From assembly GCF_026420865.1 (NCBI RefSeq), contig NZ_JAPCWC010000001.1:1-64000 (forward strand): DNA of 64,000 nucleotides, read 5' to 3'. Below are positions 1-14,424 of the stretch, piece after piece; the stretch's first letter is position 1; each line of letters starts with the position of its first letter. The translations under genes were made by a program, and so were the position numbers. The notes below the pieces were generated by a model. It did not search any database. It saw only the letters and a list, made by a program, of their open reading frames with translations, and was not told the DNA's origin. The DNA comes from Novosphingobium clariflavum. GTDB taxonomy: Bacteria > Pseudomonadota > Alphaproteobacteria > Sphingomonadales > Sphingomonadaceae.

Positions 1-818
1 ACTGGCACGTGAAGTTCGGCATCACGGCGCTTCCCGCGCTCGTGCTCCTGGTCATGATGCGCACCATCCCAGACAGCCCGCGCTGGCTTTTCGCCAAGGG
101 GCGCGAGGCGGAGGCCGCCGCCGTGCTCGCCAAGCTGGGTAATGCCGATGTCGCGGGTGAAATCACCGTCTGGCGCCGTGCGGAAGAGCAGGCGCACGCC
201 CCGCGCCTCAGCTGGAAGCGGCACCACCGCCCGATGCTGCTGGCCATCGCCATTGCCGCATTCAACCAGCTCTCCGGCATCAACGCAGTCCTCTATTACC
301 TCAACGACATCTTTGCGGCGGCCGGTTTCACGGGCGTCTCGGCGGACCGCCAGGCCATCGTCATCGGCGCGTGCAACCTGCTATTCACCGCACTGGCGCT
401 CACCGTGATCGACCGGATCGGGCGCAAGACCCTGCTGCTGATCGGCTCGGTCGGTCTTACCGCCGCGCTGGCGGGCGTTGCCGTGATCTTCGGCGGCGGG
501 GCGCCGCAGAGCTGGTTGCTTTATCTTCTGATCGGCTTCATCGCGTTCTTCGCCTTCTCGCAAGGGGCGGTGATCTGGGTCTATATTAGCGAAATCTTCC
601 CGACCGACGTGCGTGCACGCGGGCAGAGCCTGGGTTCCTCGGTTCACTGGTTCATGGATGCGGTGATTGCTTTCGGCTTCCCGCTGATGGCTGCGCATGC
701 CCGCGCCCTGCCGTTCTGGCTTTTCGCTGGGATGATGGCATTGCAGTTCGTGGCCGTGCTGGTGTTCTTCCCCGAGACCAAGCGCCGCTCGCTCGAAGCC
801 ATCGGCGAGGCCATGTAA
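1..818 (+). CDS. sugar-porter MFS transporter, 5'-truncated
   Basis: C-terminal part of a major facilitator superfamily sugar porter; the reading frame is open to the left edge, so the true start lies outside the window. About 270 residues remain, with several long hydrophobic helices. The family marks seen are PDSPRWL at the start of the central loop (the sugar-porter PESPRWL motif), an NQLSGINAVLYY helix (the QQxSGIN signature), DRIGRKTLLL (loop 8-9 D-R-x-G-R-[RK]) and PETKRRSLE at the end (PETKG-x-x-LE). This points to proton- or sodium-coupled monosaccharide uptake across the inner membrane. It is followed three bases later by a GH43 gene and then a GH2 gene, so it probably imports the sugar they release. 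The exact sugar is unknown. Confidence 0.9.
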   Translation, partial: WHVKFGITALPALVLLVMMRTIPDSPRWLFAKGREAEAAAVLAKLGNADVAGEITVWRRAEEQAHAPRLSWKRHHRPMLLAIAIAAFNQLSGINAVLYYLNDIFAAAGFTGVSADRQAIVIGACNLLFTALALTVIDRIGRKTLLLIGSVGLTAALAGVAVIFGGGAPQSWLLYLLIGFIAFFAFSQGAVIWVYISEIFPTDVRARGQSLGSSVHWFMDAVIAFGFPLMAAHARALPFWLFAGMMALQFVAVLVFFPETKRRSLEAIGEAM

Positions 819-821
819 GAG

Positions 822-6333
<5,512 letters not shown>

Positions 6334-6345
6334 GGCAGCACCGCG

Positions 6346-7458
6346 TCAATATCCGAAGAAGCGCTTGAGGCCGATGGCCTTGAGCGCGCGGCGATAGGTC
6401 ATCGAGCTCATGTCGGCGGGGATATGCGCTTCGTCGGTGGGATCGAGGGGCAGCCATTCGGGCATCTGCGCCTCGACGATCGCCTTGTCTTCCTCGAAGA
6501 CCTTGCGGTTGAAATCGTAGACGTCCTGCACCGGCAGGTCGGTGTCGAAATTGCGCGCGATCGGCGCGAAGAGCCGGGTGGTGCGGGCCGAGACCGGCGA
6601 GGCCGCGTTCATGATGACGAGGCGGTCCTTGCCCGGGAAATGGATCTCGAGCGTCGCGGTGAAGGGCAGGTGGCAGCGGAAGTGGCGCAGCCAGCGGAAG
6701 CCCGGCACGCCGCGTTGGGTCAGGCCGATTGGATAGTTGCCGACGCTGCTCCAGTATTCCGCCTCGAAGCCATGTTCGGTGCGTTTGGTGGTATAGGAAG
6801 GCACCTCGGCATTGTCCGGATCGGCGAATGTCTCGTGGTGGACGAAGGCGAAGTGGGCAACGTCGAGGAAGCCTTCGAGTTGGCGGCCCGCGAAGCCCTT
6901 GATGTCGATCCACGGGCAGGTGATCTGCTGGAATTCGGCCTCGTCCCAGTGCGGCATGTCGGGGATGGCGCCTGCAGGCGGCACGTCGCTTTCAGCATCG
7001 AGGCAGGTCCAGACGAGGCCGTAGCGCTCCACGCTGGGGAACGTGCGCAAGTGCAGGCGGGCGGGAATGTCGCGGGCGGGGTGGGCCGGCACGTGGACGC
7101 ACTTGCCGCCCCTGCCGAACTTGAGGCCGTGGTAAGGGCAGACGACACCGTCACCCTGCTGGGTGCCCATGCTGAGCGGCACGCCGCGATGCGGGCAGAC
7201 GTCGGTGGCGACGACGATGTCCTCACCCGCGCGGTAGACCAGGATCGGCTGGTCGAGCAGTTTGGTGCCGACGGGGGCGGTGCCGACTTCGCGAACCAGT
7301 GCCACCGGATACCAGTGCCTGGCCAGCACGTACCAGTCATCGGCATCGAAGGTGCAGCCATGTGGGAGTGGGGGCTTGGAAGTGTCGATCTGGGCGGCAG
7401 TGGCCATGGTATTCGTCCGGTAGGGGAGTGTTGCGCCCACCCATCGGCGAATTGCCAT
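6346..7458 (-). CDS. Rieske non-heme iron oxygenase, alpha subunit
   Basis: 370 residues from 7458; an internal ATG at 7407 (MATAAQIDTS) is also possible, and neither has a strong ribosome site. The Rieske [2Fe-2S] cluster is Cys88-x-His90 (CPHRG) and Cys107-x2-His110 (CPYHG). The mononuclear iron site is Glu195, Asp199, His202 and His207 in EGFLDVAHFAFVH. It resembles single-component alpha subunits of the VanA, phthalate-oxygenase or KshA type, which hydroxylate or demethylate aromatic or alicyclic acids and steroids. No ferredoxin or reductase partner lies in the window, so electrons must come from elsewhere. It is the last gene of a minus-strand series after the thiolase and ligase, with a 62-base gap to the thiolase stop. 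The substrate is unknown. Confidence 0.9.
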   Translation of the reverse strand: MAIRRWVGATLPYRTNTMATAAQIDTSKPPLPHGCTFDADDWYVLARHWYPVALVREVGTAPVGTKLLDQPILVYRAGEDIVVATDVCPHRGVPLSMGTQQGDGVVCPYHGLKFGRGGKCVHVPAHPARDIPARLHLRTFPSVERYGLVWTCLDAESDVPPAGAIPDMPHWDEAEFQQITCPWIDIKGFAGRQLEGFLDVAHFAFVHHETFADPDNAEVPSYTTKRTEHGFEAEYWSSVGNYPIGLTQRGVPGFRWLRHFRCHLPFTATLEIHFPGKDRLVIMNAASPVSARTTRLFAPIARNFDTDLPVQDVYDFNRKVFEEDKAIVEAQMPEWLPLDPTDEAHIPADMSSMTYRRALKAIGLKRFFGY

Positions 7459-7463
7459 GACCT

Positions 7464-7478
7464 ATCAAACGCAATGAT
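7464..7478. promoter_or_regulatory. weak ATCA/TGAT inverted repeat before the Rieske gene
   Basis: ATCA-N7-TGAT lies just upstream of the Rieske start. It resembles the ATCAC-N4-GTGAT element found elsewhere in the island, but is one base longer and keeps only four bases per arm. It may be chance. Confidence 0.25.
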
Positions 7479-7519
7479 TTTGACGTCTTGTTGCAAAAAT
7501 TAGATAGGGTGTGCAGTCC

Positions 7520-8701
7520 CTACACTTTCTCCCAGATCGCCGCGATGCCCTGCCCGCCGCCGATGCACATGGTGGTGAGGCCGTAACGGCCACCGCTGCG
7601 GTGCAGTTCGTGGATCAGCTTGGTGACGATGATCGCCCCCGTCGCGCCCACCGGGTGGCCCAGCGCGATGCCGCTGCCGTTGGGGTTTACCTTGTCCGGA
7701 TCGAGTCCGAGTTCGGCGGCAACCGCGCAGGCCTGCGCGGCGAAAGCCTCGTTCGCCTCGATCACGTCAAGATCGGCGACGCCGAGGCCGGCGCGGGCCA
7801 GCGCAGCGCGGGTCGCGGGGACCGGGCCAATGCCCATGTAGGCCGGTTCCACGCCGGCATGGCCGTAGGAAACCAGCCGGGCGAGCGGCGTCAGGCCATG
7901 CTCGCGCACGGCCTCTTCGCTGGCCAGTACGACCGCCGCCGCACCGTCGTTGATGCCCGAGGCATTGCCTGCGGTGACGGTGCCTTCGGTCTTGCGGAAC
8001 ACCGGGCGCAACGTCTCGAAATCGGCGAGGGTCGCGTCGCGGCGCACATATTCGTCCTCTTCGAACCGCCGGGTACCGGAGCGGGTGGTGAGTTCGAAGG
8101 GGGCGATCTGCTCGCGGAAGCGGCCCTCGGCGATGGCGCGGGCGGCGCGGGTCTGGCTGGTGAGGGCGAGCGCGTCCTGCATTTCGCGGGTAATGCCGTG
8201 GCGCTGCGCTACGTTCTCCGCCGTTACGCCCATCAGGATCTCGTGGAAGGGATCGGTGAGCGCGCCGTTGAGCCCGTCGATCACGGCGCCGTCGCCCATC
8301 TTGCGGCCCCAGCGCATGTCGGGGAGGTAGAACGGCGCGCGGCTCATCACTTCGGTGCCGCCGCCCAGCGCCACCGCGCAGTCGCCCAGCATGATCGCCT
8401 GCGCGGCCGAGAGGATCGCCTGCAGACCCGATCCGCAGAGGCGGTTGACGGTGAGCGCCGGCGTCTCGACCGGCAGACCGGCGCCCAGCGCGGCGATGCG
8501 GCCCACGAAGTGGTCGCGCGGGTGGGTGGTGATGACGTGCCCGAACACGACATGGCCCACCGCCTCGGGCGCTATTCCGGCGCGGGCCACGGCGGCGCGG
8601 GCGACATGGGCGCCGAGATCGCCCGGCGTCTGGTCCTTGAGCGCGCCTCCGAAGGCGCCGATGGCAGTGCGCGCCGCGGCGACGGCATAGATGGTGGTCA
8701 T
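7520..8701 (-). CDS. thiolase, acetyl-CoA C-acyltransferase
   Basis: 393 residues from ATG 8701 (MTTIYAVAAARTAIG), the normal thiolase N terminus; the frame is open further upstream but that part overlaps the ligase gene. The nucleophile is Cys89 in LCGSGLQAI. The other active-site marks are NEAFAAQ, GHPVGATG (His) and MCIGGGQG (second Cys near 379), so all catalytic elements are present. The enzyme cleaves a 3-ketoacyl-CoA with CoA, giving acetyl-CoA (or propionyl-CoA if the chain is branched) and a shortened acyl-CoA. It lies 17 bases downstream of the acyl-CoA ligase and is probably cotranscribed with it, so ligase and thiolase bracket a beta-oxidation route. Confidence 0.93.
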   Translation of the reverse strand: MTTIYAVAAARTAIGAFGGALKDQTPGDLGAHVARAAVARAGIAPEAVGHVVFGHVITTHPRDHFVGRIAALGAGLPVETPALTVNRLCGSGLQAILSAAQAIMLGDCAVALGGGTEVMSRAPFYLPDMRWGRKMGDGAVIDGLNGALTDPFHEILMGVTAENVAQRHGITREMQDALALTSQTRAARAIAEGRFREQIAPFELTTRSGTRRFEEDEYVRRDATLADFETLRPVFRKTEGTVTAGNASGINDGAAAVVLASEEAVREHGLTPLARLVSYGHAGVEPAYMGIGPVPATRAALARAGLGVADLDVIEANEAFAAQACAVAAELGLDPDKVNPNGSGIALGHPVGATGAIIVTKLIHELHRSGGRYGLTTMCIGGGQGIAAIWEKV

Positions 8702-8718
8702 GATCGAAAGCCTTGAGG

Positions 8719-10371
8719 TCAGTGTGCGGGATCGAGGTGGTGGCGGTATTGCTGGCGCAGATCGGCCTTCACGACTTTGCCCGAGCCGGTGTGTGGCAGT
8801 TCGTCGACAATCACGATGTCGTCGGGCAACCACCAGCGCGCGACATGGCTCTCAAGGTGGCGCAGCATCTCGTCGCGGCCCACGTCCGCATCCGGATGGC
8901 ATACCAGCAACAGCAGCGGCCGTTCCTGCCAGCGCGGATGCGGTACGCCGATCACCGCAGCTTCCTTGACCGCCGGGTGGGCGACGGCGGCATTCTCCAG
9001 GTCTATGGAGGAAATCCACTCGCCGCCGGACTTGATCACGTCCTTGGCGCGGTCGGTGATCTGGATGAAGCCGTCGGCATCGATGCGGGCGATATCGCCG
9101 CTGTCAAACCAGCCCTGCTCGTTAAGCGCCGAACCGGGCTGCCTGCCGAAATAGGCGCTTGCGACCCAGTGCCCGCGCACCACCAGCGCGCCCACGGCAT
9201 CGGCGCCGGGGCCGGTGACGTTACCTTCGGCATCGGCCACGCCGACTTCACAGCCGTAGAGGCAGCGCCCGGCCTTGGCGCGCAGGTCGAGTTCCTCGTC
9301 CCAGGGCTGGCCATGGTGGCGCCCCATCGGGCGGGTGACGGCGACGACCGGGCTGGTCTCGGTCATGCCCCAGGCCTGCATCGTCTCGACGCCGAGGGTG
9401 TCGCGGAAGCGCTGCACGAGCGCGCGCGGGGTGGCGGCGCCGCCCATGAACACGCGCTCCAGCCGAAGCTCCGCGCGTTCCTCGGCGTTGGTCGTGCGCT
9501 CGATATGGTCGAGCACGGCGAACCACACCGTCGGCACGCCGAGCGAGAAAGTGATCGCCTCGTCCCGCAGCAGTGTGTGGAGCGAGGCGCCGTCGAGCTG
9601 CGATCCGGGCAGCACCAGTTTCGCTCCGCACATCGCCGCGCCATAAGGCACGCCCCAGGAATTGACGTGGAACATCGGCGGCAGCAGCAGTGCGTTGTCG
9701 CGTGCGCTAAGTGCCATCGAATCCGCAGTCAGCAGCGAGAAGGCGTGCAGCACCGTCGAGCGGTGGCTGTAGAGCACCCCTTTGGGCGCTCCCGTGGTGC
9801 CCGATGTGTAGCACAAGCTGGCGGCGGAGCGTTCGTCGAGGTCCGGCCATGAAGCGAGAGGGCGGGAGGCTGCCAGCAGGTCTTCGTAGGCGATCAGATC
9901 GGAGAGCGAGGAGGGCGGCAAGTCCTCCCGCGCGCAGAGCACTACCACGGTGACCGGGACGTCGTGGATCGCCAGCACGCCTTCGGCAAGGCTTAGCAGA
10001 TCGGGGTCGACAAACAGCACCCGTGCCCCGCCGTCGGCGAGGACGTAGCGGATTTGCTCCTCGAACAGACGCGGGTTGAGGGTGTGCAGCACGCGTCCGC
10101 TGGCCGGAACGCCATAATAGAGCTCAAGGTGCGGCGTGCGGTTCCAGGCGAGGCTGGCGACCCGTTCGCCCGCCGCCACGCCGAGTGTATCGAGTGCGCT
10201 GGCAAGGCGCCGGGCACGGTAGGCGACGCAGGCCCAGGTGGTGCGTTCCAGGGTGCCGTCCGCGCGCCGCGAGACCACTTCGGTGGCGCCGTGGCTGCGC
10301 TCGGCATGGTCGATCACGCTGCCGATGGTCAGTGGCAGACACTGCATGAGCCCCATCAACTGGTCGTTCAC
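8719..10371 (-). CDS. AMP-forming acyl-CoA ligase (FadD-like)
   Basis: 550 residues of the ANL adenylating superfamily. It activates a carboxylic acid to its CoA thioester through an acyl-adenylate, in the cytoplasm. The GTG start at 10371 has AGGAG about 7 bases ahead. The P-loop [11 protein letters not shown] lies at about 188-198, then WGMTETSP (A5), [14 protein letters not shown] (A7 hinge with the adenosine-binding Asp) and the C-terminal lysine region [11 protein letters not shown] (A10). It is of the size and type used for medium/long-chain or steroid side-chain acids. It is first in the minus-strand ligase-thiolase-Rieske series and is divergent from the IclR gene. The acid it activates is not known. 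Confidence 0.93.
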   Translation of the reverse strand: MNDQLMGLMQCLPLTIGSVIDHAERSHGATEVVSRRADGTLERTTWACVAYRARRLASALDTLGVAAGERVASLAWNRTPHLELYYGVPASGRVLHTLNPRLFEEQIRYVLADGGARVLFVDPDLLSLAEGVLAIHDVPVTVVVLCAREDLPPSSLSDLIAYEDLLAASRPLASWPDLDERSAASLCYTSGTTGAPKGVLYSHRSTVLHAFSLLTADSMALSARDNALLLPPMFHVNSWGVPYGAAMCGAKLVLPGSQLDGASLHTLLRDEAITFSLGVPTVWFAVLDHIERTTNAEERAELRLERVFMGGAATPRALVQRFRDTLGVETMQAWGMTETSPVVAVTRPMGRHHGQPWDEELDLRAKAGRCLYGCEVGVADAEGNVTGPGADAVGALVVRGHWVASAYFGRQPGSALNEQGWFDSGDIARIDADGFIQITDRAKDVIKSGGEWISSIDLENAAVAHPAVKEAAVIGVPHPRWQERPLLLLVCHPDADVGRDEMLRHLESHVARWWLPDDIVIVDELPHTGSGKVVKADLRQQYRHHLDPAH

Positions 10372-10667
10372 GCGCCTAGACTCCTGTTCCCGCTGGTTCG
10401 GCCCTGTGTGGACCCTTGAACCCCGGAGGTAGAGCGCGCGGGCTTTCCGGCAATCGCGCGGGCAAGCGGTGCGGCCAATATCACAGGCGGAATATGGGCG
10501 GGCGCGAGTCTCGTTGCCTGGGGGTTTGCGGGACGCCCGGTTCAGGCGCCCCCGCGCAAATCACATATGTGATAGCGCTTGACGGGCATTCCGTTTTGCG
10601 ATGATCCAGGTCTACAAACGAATGCATAAAACAAGGTCGCAAGAGCCGGCCGAAAAATGGAGAGGCG
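10372..10667. other. divergent promoter region, ligase / IclR
   Basis: About 296 bases between the divergent ligase and IclR genes. It holds the perfect 14-bp palindrome at 10560-10573 and is otherwise GC-rich. Short open frames here lack a ribosome site and family resemblance, so I do not call a gene. Confidence 0.7.
10560..10573. promoter_or_regulatory. perfect palindromic operator, island box 1
   Basis: ATCACATATGTGAT is a perfect 14-bp inverted repeat in the divergent gap between the acyl-CoA ligase and the IclR-family gene, about 95 bases before the IclR start. Related copies stand before other units of the island, at 11457, 15551, 20707, 20751, 20788, 25704, 27377, 34129 and 36236. The arms are ATCAC and GTGAT with a 4-base centre. 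It is the best match of the set and probably serves for autoregulation and control of the ligase operon. That the IclR protein is the binder is inference. Confidence 0.7.
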
Positions 10668-11450
10668 ATGATGATCCGGCGAACGGTCAAATCGGCGTCA
10701 CGGACCCTGGAGGTGCTCGAACTCTTTGCCGAGGAGCGCCGGCCCATGCGTCTGCACGAGGTCTACACCCGGCTCGACTACCCTCAGTCGAGCGCGACCA
10801 ACCTGCTCAAGAGCATGGTTGTGATGGGGTACCTCAACTACAACCGCATGACGCGCACCTATCTGCCGACGATGCGCGTGGGCGCGCTGGGCAACTGGCT
10901 GCCGGGCTACGTCTATTCGGACGAGAGCTACCGCTGGCTGGTGGACGAACTGCAGCGCCGCACCGACGAGACGGTCGGGCTCAGCACCCAGAACGACCTC
11001 TTTGTCCAGTACATCATCCTCAAGGCGCCCGAGCATGAGTTCAAGGTGCCGCCGCCGGTGGGCACGATGCGCCTGCTGGTCGATTCCGCCGGAGGGCTCG
11101 CGCTCATGAGCGAGATGAAGGACCGCGAGATCGACAAGATCTGTCGCTACACCAACTATTACCAGCTGGCCGAGCGTCAGCGCTTCGATCTGGCCGACCT
11201 GATGCGCGAGATCCGCTGGGCGCGGCATACCGGCTATGCCTACATGGCCAACAAGCCGACGCCGGACGTCTCCTCGATCTCGATGACGCTGGGCGAGAAG
11301 ATCCACGGGATCCCGCTCGCGGTCGGAGTCGGCGGGCTGGCGGAGCGGATCTCGAAGGCCCAGTACGACATCATCGAGACGATGAAGGAGTGCATCGCCG
11401 AGTTCAAGGCGATCCGCGAGGAGCAGCACTACGCAGAAGCCGCCGAATAG
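10668..11450 (+). CDS. IclR-family transcriptional regulator
   Basis: 260 residues. The start at 10668 follows GGAGAGG; ATG 10671 is equally possible. The N-terminal winged helix covers about 5-65 (SASRTLEVLELFAEERRPMRLHEV, then SSATNLLKSMVVMGYL as recognition helix). The C-terminal part is the IclR effector domain, although it departs from the textbook motifs. IclR proteins are homodimers that bind palindromes and often control aromatic, fatty-acid or steroid catabolism, with a pathway acid or CoA ester as effector. It is the only regulator gene between 6 and 39 kb and sits between two good palindromes (10560 and 11457), so I infer it governs the island. Confidence 0.9.
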   Translation: MMIRRTVKSASRTLEVLELFAEERRPMRLHEVYTRLDYPQSSATNLLKSMVVMGYLNYNRMTRTYLPTMRVGALGNWLPGYVYSDESYRWLVDELQRRTDETVGLSTQNDLFVQYIILKAPEHEFKVPPPVGTMRLLVDSAGGLALMSEMKDREIDKICRYTNYYQLAERQRFDLADLMREIRWARHTGYAYMANKPTPDVSSISMTLGEKIHGIPLAVGVGGLAERISKAQYDIIETMKECIAEFKAIREEQHYAEAAE

Positions 11451-11456
11451 GTTCCG

Positions 11457-11470
11457 ATCACGTTCGTGAT
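11457..11470. promoter_or_regulatory. island box 2, ATCAC-N4-GTGAT
   Basis: ATCACGTTCGTGAT has both arms intact with a non-palindromic centre. It starts 7 bases after the IclR stop and about 80 bases before the CMD-like gene, so it probably controls the CMD / lactonase / dehydrogenase unit separately from iclR. Confidence 0.65.
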
Positions 11471-11550
11471 ATTGGGGCGGGGGCACGTCCGGCCATCGAC
11501 AACGGCCCCTGCCGGCCGATTTCCTCGCCGCCTTGCAGAGAGGACAAGCG

Positions 11551-12303
11551 ATGAAGTCGGAAGCGGAAATGCAGGCGTTCAAGCGCCGATACATTGAGGC
11601 GCGCGGCTACTGGGCGGAGTTCAACGATGGTCTGCTCGAGCATGTGCCCGAATGGCTGGACGCCTACCTCGCCTATTCCTCCACGCCTGCGCGCACGGGG
11701 CCGCTCTCGGCGCGGATGCGCGAGCTCATCTACGTCGCGGTCGACGGCTCCACCACCCACCTGTTCCAGGCCGGGCTGGAAATTCACATCCGCATCGCCC
11801 TCGAGGCGGGCTGTACACCGGCGGAACTCATCGAAGTGCTCTGTATCGCCACGCTTCAGGGGCTGGACAGCGTGGCCATGGGCATGGACCTGCTGGGCGA
11901 GGAACTGGCCCGGCGCGGGCAGGCCCTGACGACATCGGCAAAGGGGGCTCAGGCGCTGAGCCGTCATGAAGCCTTGCGCGGCGCATCGCCGCGATGGCTG
12001 GAGGCGATGGGCGCCGTTTCGCCCGAATGGACCGAGGCCCTGGCCGGGGTTTTCGAAACCGCCGACCGGACTTCGGCGCTGACGCGGGCGGAGCGGGCCC
12101 TGATCCGGCTCGCGCTGGCGTCCTCGCCCACGCATCTGGCACGGCAGGCAGTGCGTGCGGAAGTGCGCGAGGCTCTGGATGCCGGTGCCAGTCCCGAGGA
12201 GATCGCGCAGGTCTTCCAACTGGTTGCCCATCTTGGCCTGCACGCCTGCTCCGAAGGTGTCCCGGCCATCGTCCGGGCGGCGGCGGAGCGGGATCAAGCG
12301 TGA
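11551..12303 (+). CDS. carboxymuconolactone decarboxylase-like protein, two CMD repeats
   Basis: 250 residues from ATG 11551, preceded by AGAGAGGA; the frame opens earlier at a TTG but that start has no site. It contains two CMD/AhpD-like helical repeats. The first is at about 45-110 (RMRELIYVAVDGSTTHLFQAGLEIH, AGCTPAELIEVL), the second at about 165-240 (RAERALIRLALASSPTHL, AGASPEEIAQVF). No CxxC redox motif of AhpD peroxidase reductases is present, so it is closer to the decarboxylase branch. True 4-carboxymuconolactone decarboxylase is a single-domain protein of about 130 residues, so this fused form probably has another role. Its stop overlaps the lactonase start (ATGA-type), which suggests linked functions. 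The reaction is unknown. Confidence 0.8.
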   Translation: MKSEAEMQAFKRRYIEARGYWAEFNDGLLEHVPEWLDAYLAYSSTPARTGPLSARMRELIYVAVDGSTTHLFQAGLEIHIRIALEAGCTPAELIEVLCIATLQGLDSVAMGMDLLGEELARRGQALTTSAKGAQALSRHEALRGASPRWLEAMGAVSPEWTEALAGVFETADRTSALTRAERALIRLALASSPTHLARQAVRAEVREALDAGASPEEIAQVFQLVAHLGLHACSEGVPAIVRAAAERDQA

Positions 12304-13175
12304 TGGACATCGCCTTTTTCACCGACCGTCGCAATGATCTTGGCGAAAGTCCGGTATGGGATGCGCGGCGCGGCTGGCTGTGGTGGGTCGACATTCGCCT
12401 CAACCGGATCCTGGCCGCCGATGCGCTTGGCGTCGTCCAGCGCGAATGGACATACTCGCAGCCGGTCGGTTCGATCGGCCTGGCAATGGGCGGCAAGGTG
12501 CTGGTTGCGGCTTTTGCCGATCACTTCGCCCTGATCGCGGATGACGGCCATGCCCAGCCTATCGTCGCGCCGGATATCGGAGAGGGCGCCATCCGCTTCA
12601 ACGATGGCAAGGCCGACCGGCAAGGGCGGTTCCTGTCCGGCACCATGCAGCATGGCGGGCAAGCAGAGGCGCTGGCGGGCGTCTGGCGCCTCGAACGCGG
12701 CGGCAGCGCGACCAGGCTCGAAACGGGGATGAAGCTGGCGAATTCGATCTGCTTTTCGCCCTGCGGGCACTGGCTCTACCTGTCGGATACGCTGGAGGGT
12801 GTGATCCGCCGCTATGCCTACGATCCCGAGACCGGCGCTCTGGGGCCGAGGGAGGCATTCTTCGATTGCAACACGATCGGCGCGGCACCGGACGGGGCAA
12901 CGGTGGACAGCGAAGGGCGGCTGTGGGCCGCGCTGGTGACGAGGCAGCAGATCGGCTGCATCTCACCCGAGGGGGAACTGCTGCGAACCATCGACCTGCC
13001 GGTGCCCTTTCCCGCCTGCCCGGCTTTCGGCGGTGCGGACATGGCGACCCTCTACGTCACCACCATCGCGGATTCGGGCCACAAGTTGAAAAGCGACCAC
13101 CCCGATGCGGGCCGGATGCTGGCGATCACCGGGCTTGGTGCAAGGGGGATTGCCGAGGCGATCTATCACACTTGA
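12303..13175 (+). CDS. SMP-30/gluconolactonase-family lactonase
   Basis: 290 residues forming a six-bladed propeller of the SMP-30/gluconolactonase/LRE family. Metal-site marks seen are Glu15 in LGESPVW, the Asn of IRFNDGK, the Asn of LANSICFSPCG and the later GATVDSEG Asp; these bind a divalent metal that hydrolyses lactones. There is no signal peptide, so it is cytoplasmic. It starts inside the stop of the CMD gene and lies in the same unit as two acyl-CoA dehydrogenases, with the Baeyer-Villiger-type monooxygenase behind them. A likely job is opening the lactone that such a monooxygenase makes from a cyclic ketone. This is inference from context; a sugar lactone is the alternative. Confidence 0.85.
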   Translation: MDIAFFTDRRNDLGESPVWDARRGWLWWVDIRLNRILAADALGVVQREWTYSQPVGSIGLAMGGKVLVAAFADHFALIADDGHAQPIVAPDIGEGAIRFNDGKADRQGRFLSGTMQHGGQAEALAGVWRLERGGSATRLETGMKLANSICFSPCGHWLYLSDTLEGVIRRYAYDPETGALGPREAFFDCNTIGAAPDGATVDSEGRLWAALVTRQQIGCISPEGELLRTIDLPVPFPACPAFGGADMATLYVTTIADSGHKLKSDHPDAGRMLAITGLGARGIAEAIYHT

Positions 13176-13178
13176 AAT
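13165..13178. promoter_or_regulatory. possible weak island box before the first dehydrogenase
   Basis: ATCACACTTGAAAT overlaps the lactonase stop and lies 64 bases before the acyl-CoA dehydrogenase. Only the left arm ATCAC is intact, so it may be fortuitous. Confidence 0.25.
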
Positions 13179-13241
13179 TAGCGGGGCGCGGGGCCCCCTC
13201 GCACTGGAAAGGAGGCGGGGGGAGCAGGCAGTGACCTGTTC

Positions 13242-14417
13242 ATGGACCTCGAATTCACACCCGCCGAACTGGCCTTCCGCGAAGAGGTACGCGCCTTTTT
13301 CGCCGAGAACGTGCCCGCCGAATGGCTCACCCGCGTGCGCGCCGGGCTGCGGCTCGAACCGCAGGAACTGATCGCTTACCAGAAGGCGCTCGCCGCACGA
13401 GGCTGGGGCGCGCCGACCTGGCCGGTCGAATATGGCGGGCCGGGCTGGTCTCCTGCGCAGAACTACATCTTCGAAAGCGAATCCGCCCGTGCGGGAGCGC
13501 CGATCCAGTTCCATCAGGGCCTCGAACTGATCGGCCCGATCATCTTCACGTACGGTTCGCAGGAACTGAAGGACCGCTACCTGCCCGGCATCATCAATGC
13601 CGATGACTGGTGGTGCCAGGGCTATTCCGAACCGGGCGCGGGGTCCGACCTCGCCTCGCTGCGCACCACCGCCGTGCGCGATGGCGACCACTATGTCCTC
13701 AATGGCCAGAAGATGTGGACCAGCTACGCGCAGGTCGCCAGCCACATGTTCGTGCTGGCGCGCACCTCGCAGGAGCCCAAGCGCCAGCAGGGCATCTCGC
13801 TGCTGCTGGTCGATATGACCACGCCGGGCATCGCGATCCGCAAGATCGAGACGATGGACGAGAAGTACACCACCAACGAAGTCTTCCTCGACGATGTGCG
13901 GGTGCCGGTGGGCAACCTCGTCGGCGAGGAAGGGCGCGGCTGGGAATATGGCAAAGTGCTGCTCGACCGCGAGCGCATGGTCTGTTCGGCCACCGCCATC
14001 CACCTGCCGCAAGTGCTCGACGGCGTGCGCGAGGCGGCTGCTGCCCGCAAGGTTCGCGGCGTCCCGTTGATCGAGACACCCGCTTTCGCTGCCCAGCTTG
14101 CCCAGCTCGAGATCGAGGCGATGGCGCTGGAAACCATGGTGCTGCGCCTGCTCGCCGACCTTGCCTCGGGCGCAGATTCCGGCCCCCGCGGGTCGATGGT
14201 GAAGCTGCGCTGGTCCGATCTCTACCAGCGCGCCACCGCGCTGTGGATCGACGCGCACGGCCCGGAGGCAGCGCATTTCCGCGCGCTCGACGGCGAAGGG
14301 CCGGCCGACATGCCCTATGCCATGCAGGGCGCTCTCTATTCGCGGGTCACCTCGATCTACGGCGGATCGAGCGAGATCCAGCACAACATCATCGCCCGCC
14401 GCGCGCTGGGTCTGTGA
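13242..14417 (+). CDS. acyl-CoA dehydrogenase, first subunit of a tandem pair
   Basis: 391 residues with the full acyl-CoA dehydrogenase fold: N-terminal helices, the beta domain with QGYSEPGAGSDLASLRT and KMWTSYAQVA (FAD and substrate), and the C-terminal helical domain ending SIYGGSSEIQHNIIARRALG. The residue matching the catalytic Glu of medium-chain enzymes (YEG-T) is Gly here, so the base, if any, lies elsewhere, as in isovaleryl- and long-chain-type members. It is followed 7 bases later by a second dehydrogenase gene. Such neighbours form alpha2-beta2 enzymes in steroid and isoprenoid degradation (FadE26/27 type). FAD-dependent alpha,beta-desaturation of an acyl-CoA is the expected reaction. 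Confidence 0.92.
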   Translation: MDLEFTPAELAFREEVRAFFAENVPAEWLTRVRAGLRLEPQELIAYQKALAARGWGAPTWPVEYGGPGWSPAQNYIFESESARAGAPIQFHQGLELIGPIIFTYGSQELKDRYLPGIINADDWWCQGYSEPGAGSDLASLRTTAVRDGDHYVLNGQKMWTSYAQVASHMFVLARTSQEPKRQQGISLLLVDMTTPGIAIRKIETMDEKYTTNEVFLDDVRVPVGNLVGEEGRGWEYGKVLLDRERMVCSATAIHLPQVLDGVREAAAARKVRGVPLIETPAFAAQLAQLEIEAMALETMVLRLLADLASGADSGPRGSMVKLRWSDLYQRATALWIDAHGPEAAHFRALDGEGPADMPYAMQGALYSRVTSIYGGSSEIQHNIIARRALGL

Positions 14418-14424
14418 GGCTGCC

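Noticed and set aside
10560..10573. CRP-type site
   Set aside because: CRP sites are TGTGA-N6-TCACA, so GTGAT comes before ATCAC. The island box has the reverse order, ATCAC then GTGAT, with a 4-base centre.
11551..12303. AhpD-type peroxidase reductase
   Set aside because: The CxxC pair needed for that activity is absent in both repeats.
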